Assembly (NCBI GenBank): GCA_016932295.1
Contig: JAFGDC010000320.1
Coordinates: 1-9,859 of the forward strand
From: a candidate division CSSED10-310 bacterium
GTDB taxonomy: Bacteria; CSSED10-310; JAFGDC01
DNA length: 9,859 bases
Direction of reading: 5' to 3'
Shown here: positions 6,532 through 9,859 of the stretch, one piece after another
How positions within the stretch are numbered: position 1 is the first letter of the stretch
Layout of the letters: every line of letters begins with the position of its first letter
Notes under the pieces: model-generated
The model's input: the letters and a program-made list of their open reading frames with translations, nothing else
Databases searched by the model: none
Told to the model about the DNA's origin: nothing
Made by a program: the position numbers and the translations under genes

Positions 6532-6538
6532 CCCTCCT
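6532..6538 (-). promoter_or_regulatory. Strong ribosome binding site choosing a GTG start
   Basis: AGGAGGG on the - strand lies seven bases before the GTG at 6524. No ATG at the start of this frame has a comparable site, and translation from the GTG yields a complete signal peptide. Confidence 0.75.
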
Positions 6539-6581
6539 AAGCAAGCATTTGTCACAATCTCGCTACGATGCGTGTAACAGA

Positions 6582-6610
6582 AGTATAGTTATGCCTCCAG
6601 ACCAAGTCAA
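6582..6610 (-). promoter_or_regulatory. Sigma70-type promoter of the secreted-protein gene
   Basis: TTGACT (-35, 6605-6610) and TATACT (-10, 6582-6587) are separated by the optimal 17 bases, each matching five of six consensus positions. The start of transcription near 6575 gives a leader of ~50 bases. It lies in the 116-base gap after the DUF2723 gene, so the secreted protein can be made independently of the upstream genes. Confidence 0.7.
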
Positions 6611-6639
6611 GAAAGAAAACAAGCATTCTGAAGCAATGC
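6608..6639 (-). terminator. Possible weak terminator after the DUF2723-TPR gene
   Basis: Just after the TGA at 6641-6643, the - strand reads GCATT, a 7-base loop and AATGC, then a T-rich run (TTGTTTTCTTTCTT). The stem is only 5 bp and partly AT, so termination would be inefficient. It touches the -35 box of the next promoter. Some read-through into the secreted-protein gene is possible. Confidence 0.3.
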
Positions 6640-6640
6640 G

Positions 6641-9085
6641 TCATGACCCGTCGCCACCACCCTTCAACTCAGTCAACGCAGACTGGATATGGGATTGCGT
6701 GGCATCGATGCCAAGCGAGCGCTCCCAGATGCCTACCGCTTTTTCGATACGACCCGTTTTCAGATAAAGCAGACCCAGGTTGTTCATGGCCTTGGCGTTG
6801 CCGGGCGCTTCCCCGAGGATGGCGGTCAGCTCCTTTTCCGCCTCCTCCCAGCGGCCCGCCTTGCCATGAATGACCGCCAGATTCAAGCGCGCATCCAGGT
6901 ACCCGGGCTCCAGTTTGATGGCCTGCCGGAAACTGCGCTCCGCCTCCTCCAGGTTACCCACCGACAGTTCCAGCGTTCCCAGATTGTTATGTGCCTGCGG
7001 GAAAGCGGGATCAAGCTGGACGGCCTTCCGGAAAGAGGCGCGGGATCGGCTGATATCGCCCAGATAGGAATATGCAATCCCCATGTTGTTGTAAATCTCC
7101 GCCGATCCCGGTTCGGCAAAAAGCGCCTTGTCGAGCATGTCCAGCGCTTTCTCATACTCGCCGGCTTCCAGGTAGATGGTGGCGATGGCCTTGTACGAAG
7201 TGGCCTCGTAACCGGTCTCGCTGACCTCGTCCCACATTCGCATCGCCGCCTTCCGGTCACCCTTCATGAAAAAAATGTTGGCGAGGTTGTACTTTACCTG
7301 TGGGAAATCAGGATTCAGCTCCAATGCCAGGTAGCACTCCCGCTCCGCCTCCGGATACCAGCCCTCGCGGAAAAAGATGCAGGACAGGTTGTTGTGGATG
7401 AACGCATTGAAACGCCCTATCCGGGAAGAAGCCGCGAAATCCTCCCGGGCGCGCTCGTGGTCGCCGCGCACCAGTTGATACTCTCCTCGCATGTAATGGT
7501 ACATCGCCCGCAGTGCCCGGTTGTGGTAGTCGTAGAAAACCGGTTCGTTGCTGAAATTCCGCACCCGGTAGTGATCCCAGATCGAATCGGAAGTGAACGT
7601 GTGAAAAGGAAACTGCCCGATTTTATACACAAGCCCGAACGCCTCCTGACTCTCACCTCGCGCGGCCATCACGTCGATGTGAATGTTGGAATAGACCGGT
7701 CCCAGTACTTGGTACCTTGCGATGTACTGCTGCAGTTTCTTGCCGTGGTTGTCGATGTATACATTTACGTCCGGTCTGGCGTGCAACACCTCCTGAAAAT
7801 ACCCGTACAGAAACGGCGAACTCCACCCCTGGGTCAACAGTTCCGAACGATGCTCCAGCGTGTAGAGAATGTTCACCCCGTAGTCATGCGCCAGGAAATT
7901 CGCGCTCCGGTCGCAATAGTAGCGGCCGCGCACCTGCTGGACCGCCAGGGACAGGAACAACAGCAGGCATGCAACCACGGCAATCCGATGGCGACAGGCT
8001 GTGGCCCCCCCCCTCTGCAACCAGCTCACCACCCGGCTCGCGCCCTCTCCCGCGAACAGGCAGAAGGCGATGTACGCCTGGAGATAATACACGTCAATAT
8101 CGACGATGTAGTAATTCAGCGCGAACACCACGTCCACGCCCAACAGCAACCCCAGGAAAGTGAACCATTTCCGATCCCGCAGGAACAGCGACGTCATCCC
8201 GATCAAGATGAGCAAGAGGATCACCCAGGGGAATTGCTCTTTTGTCAACTGCTTGAATTTGAACAGATTTTCTGAAAGATAGCCGGTGGTCATATCACTG
8301 AACATGACATCGTAGAACTGCCGGCCGGCGAGATGCTTTATGAGCATGTAAGCCTTGCCCAGATCGCCCCATTGCACAATGAAGGTCTGCGCGTACCGCA
8401 GGGGCAGATAAACGTACACCCCGAACCCCATGAGGAAAGGTGTGACCGCCACCGGATGGAACAGCCGCAGCGAACGGCGCCAACCGATACTGGTCAGCAC
8501 CCAGACCACCATGGCCGGTATGCACAGGGACGTCAGGAGATGGTTGGTGACGGCAAGCGAACCGATGAACCCCAGCAAGCCGGCGTGCCGCAGATCGGGC
8601 CGCTCCGTGAAACGGAACATGGCCAGCAGCAATCCCGTGCACAACAACAGGTGGAGTCCATACACCTCCCCCACCACGCTCTGGGACCAGGGCAACCGGC
8701 ACAGGCCGAAAAGGACCGCCGCCCAGACCGCGATATACTCGTGCCGCAACAGCCGCCTTGCGATAAGAAACAGGTTTCCCACGGAGAAAGCCGTGCAGAT
8801 CGCGGCGAGCCAAGCGATGCGGATTGGGTACCCACCGAAGGGGAACCAGGTAAAGAGTTTACCGAGCAGGTTGAAGGTGGGGTACCCGGTCGGATGGGGC
8901 ACTCCCAGCAGGTAAGCGGTGGTCAGCAGTTCGCCGTTGTCGGCCGTGTAGACCGTCAGGCAGGAGGTCACCACATAGAGCGCGAAGCAGGTCAGGGACA
9001 CCGCCGAATATATAACCGGCACCATTGACGGCGAGAACCGATGAGGCCACGGATGATCTCGACCGGGATTAGTTATCCAGCTCAT
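6641..9085 (-). CDS. DUF2723 (GT-C type, protein O-mannosyltransferase-like) membrane protein with C-terminal TPRs
   Basis: An 814-residue protein. The N-terminal half (~20-385) has about ten hydrophobic helices. After the first helix comes the family signature: TADNGELL (D49, E52) and HPTGYP at 65-70, then FPFGGYPIRIAW. This is the DUF2723 pattern, whose acidic residues in the first external loop are the expected catalytic site of a GT-C enzyme using a lipid-linked sugar. A soluble part at ~386-525 follows. From ~527 to 798 there are about eight TPRs with a clear 34-residue period (EPGSAE, DPAFPQ, EPGYLD, APGNAK spaced 34 apart). Human TMEM260, a DUF2723 protein, is a protein O-mannosyltransferase. 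The chosen ATG at 9085 has AAGGTGG eight bases upstream; an in-frame GTG at 9097 (818 aa) is the alternative. Either start overlaps the upstream TPR gene, so the two are translationally coupled. Sugar and acceptor are not known. Confidence 0.85.
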   Translation of the reverse strand: MSWITNPGRDHPWPHRFSPSMVPVIYSAVSLTCFALYVVTSCLTVYTADNGELLTTAYLLGVPHPTGYPTFNLLGKLFTWFPFGGYPIRIAWLAAICTAFSVGNLFLIARRLLRHEYIAVWAAVLFGLCRLPWSQSVVGEVYGLHLLLCTGLLLAMFRFTERPDLRHAGLLGFIGSLAVTNHLLTSLCIPAMVVWVLTSIGWRRSLRLFHPVAVTPFLMGFGVYVYLPLRYAQTFIVQWGDLGKAYMLIKHLAGRQFYDVMFSDMTTGYLSENLFKFKQLTKEQFPWVILLLILIGMTSLFLRDRKWFTFLGLLLGVDVVFALNYYIVDIDVYYLQAYIAFCLFAGEGASRVVSWLQRGGATACRHRIAVVACLLLFLSLAVQQVRGRYYCDRSANFLAHDYGVNILYTLEHRSELLTQGWSSPFLYGYFQEVLHARPDVNVYIDNHGKKLQQYIARYQVLGPVYSNIHIDVMAARGESQEAFGLVYKIGQFPFHTFTSDSIWDHYRVRNFSNEPVFYDYHNRALRAMYHYMRGEYQLVRGDHERAREDFAASSRIGRFNAFIHNNLSCIFFREGWYPEAERECYLALELNPDFPQVKYNLANIFFMKGDRKAAMRMWDEVSETGYEATSYKAIATIYLEAGEYEKALDMLDKALFAEPGSAEIYNNMGIAYSYLGDISRSRASFRKAVQLDPAFPQAHNNLGTLELSVGNLEEAERSFRQAIKLEPGYLDARLNLAVIHGKAGRWEEAEKELTAILGEAPGNAKAMNNLGLLYLKTGRIEKAVGIWERSLGIDATQSHIQSALTELKGGGDGS

Positions 9086-9859
9086 CCATCCGTCCACCTT
9101 TCAGTTCACCGAGTCGCAGCCGTGCTCGTGAAATCAACTGATCGTAGCCGCTCCGCCCGTGCTTGGCAATGAATTCCTCATAGCGCTCGAGCGCATCCTG
9201 ACGGCGCCCCTGCTGGTCATACACGACAGCCAGGTTGAAGAGTCCCGGACCATGTCCGGGATCGAACCGCAGGCACTGCCGCAGATAGCCAGCGGCTTTT
9301 TCATAGTATCCCATTCCAAGGTACAGTGTGCCGAGGTTGTACAAGGCCCTGACGGACCGCCGATCCTGCTGCAACGCCTCGAGCAGAGCCGCCTCCGCCG
9401 CCGGAGTCCGCTGCATGTCCATCAGTGCCACAGCATAATTCACCAGGATTTCCGGCACCCGGCCATCCCGATCGAGGATGCCTTGGTATTCGGACACCGC
9501 GGCGGCCAGATCACCGGTTAACCGGTATGCCTCAGCAAGGCTGTTTGCCAGCCTGCTGTCATCGATTCCCAATGCGCGAGCGTGGAGGAGATGCCGCACC
9601 GCATCCTGCGGCCGGCCATGCGACAAAGATTGAATTCCCGCCGCCCGGTAAGACTCGGGATCGTCATTCGTCACCGTCACCAGCGGCAGGTCCCATTCGC
9701 CATGCACCAGGTCCGGGGTCAGACCGAACTCCTTCAGCAGGTTCATGCCGGATCTTGCATCCTGCGCCTCCCAGTACAGCCGGGCGGTCAGCAGGATCAC
9801 CTGCCTGGCCAACTCCCCGTCATCGGCAACCCGGGCGTGGACCGCCAATCCCTGCAACA
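9069..9859 (-). CDS. TPR-repeat protein, 5' end outside window
   Basis: The frame is open from the right edge of the window to a TAA at 9069-9071, giving 263 or more residues. No convincing start is visible: the first start-like codon is a TTG at 9857 on the very edge, so the gene almost certainly begins beyond the window. Residues ~68-237 contain about five TPRs with 34-residue spacing (AGIQSLSHGRPQDAVRHL, ANSLAEAYRLTGDLAAAV, ALYNLGTLYLGMGYYEKA, FNLAVVYDQQGRRQDALE). The first ~65 visible residues also look helical and may be degenerate repeats. No signal peptide or membrane helix is visible in this part. The stop overlaps the start of the DUF2723-TPR gene, and both carry TPRs, which suggests they share a complex or arose by repeat exchange. 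Confidence 0.8.
   Translation of the reverse strand, partial: LQGLAVHARVADDGELARQVILLTARLYWEAQDARSGMNLLKEFGLTPDLVHGEWDLPLVTVTNDDPESYRAAGIQSLSHGRPQDAVRHLLHARALGIDDSRLANSLAEAYRLTGDLAAAVSEYQGILDRDGRVPEILVNYAVALMDMQRTPAAEAALLEALQQDRRSVRALYNLGTLYLGMGYYEKAAGYLRQCLRFDPGHGPGLFNLAVVYDQQGRRQDALERYEEFIAKHGRSGYDQLISRARLRLGELKGGRMDELDN

Noticed and set aside
6689..8275. Long + strand open frame (528 codons) opposite the DUF2723-TPR gene
   Set aside because: It is antisense to a gene with clear DUF2723 motifs, membrane helices and periodic TPRs. Its own translation shows no domain or membrane pattern, and GC-rich codon bias easily leaves such frames open.

Overview
The window looks like a chromosomal piece of an uncultivated, moderately GC-rich bacterium. 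Bacterial signs are sigma70-like promoters (TTGACA and TTGACT -35 boxes with 17-18 base spacers), Shine-Dalgarno sites, a strong Rho-independent terminator and a classical signal peptide. I cannot name the phylum. Secreted FN3/Ig-like proteins, TPR-rich genes and a DUF2723 glycosyltransferase would fit an FCB-like or candidate-phylum lineage. There are no rRNA, tRNA, CRISPR, transposase or phage genes.

Layout. Bases 1-1195 (+ strand) hold the tail of a membrane protein and, one base later, a radical SAM/SPASM-like enzyme. Everything from 1337 to the right edge is on the - strand. Read in transcription order from the right edge, there is first a TPR protein (cut by the window end). It overlaps a large membrane protein with a DUF2723 (GT-C, protein O-mannosyltransferase-like) domain and about eight C-terminal TPRs. 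After a short gap holding a good promoter comes a secreted 599-aa protein built of an unknown N-domain, an FN3-like domain, an Ig-like domain and two copies of a ~100-aa beta-rich repeat. It ends at a strong terminator. A ~350-base gap follows, with three 21-base tandem repeats and a second good promoter. This second promoter drives a compact three-gene operon: a DHH/DHHA1 phosphoesterase (RecJ/GAN/NrnA-like), a 137-aa protein with a possible Sm/SH3-like barrel, and a Clp1/Grc3-like polynucleotide 5'-kinase.

The most interesting part is the three-gene operon (1337-4373). A predicted nuclease, a possible nucleic-acid-binding small barrel and a 5'-OH polynucleotide kinase of a family best known from eukaryotes and archaea are translationally coupled under one promoter. 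This suggests a bacterial RNA (or DNA) end-processing module. A second idea worth testing is that the DUF2723-TPR protein O-mannosylates the Ig/FN3-like secreted protein next to it, by analogy with human TMEM260.
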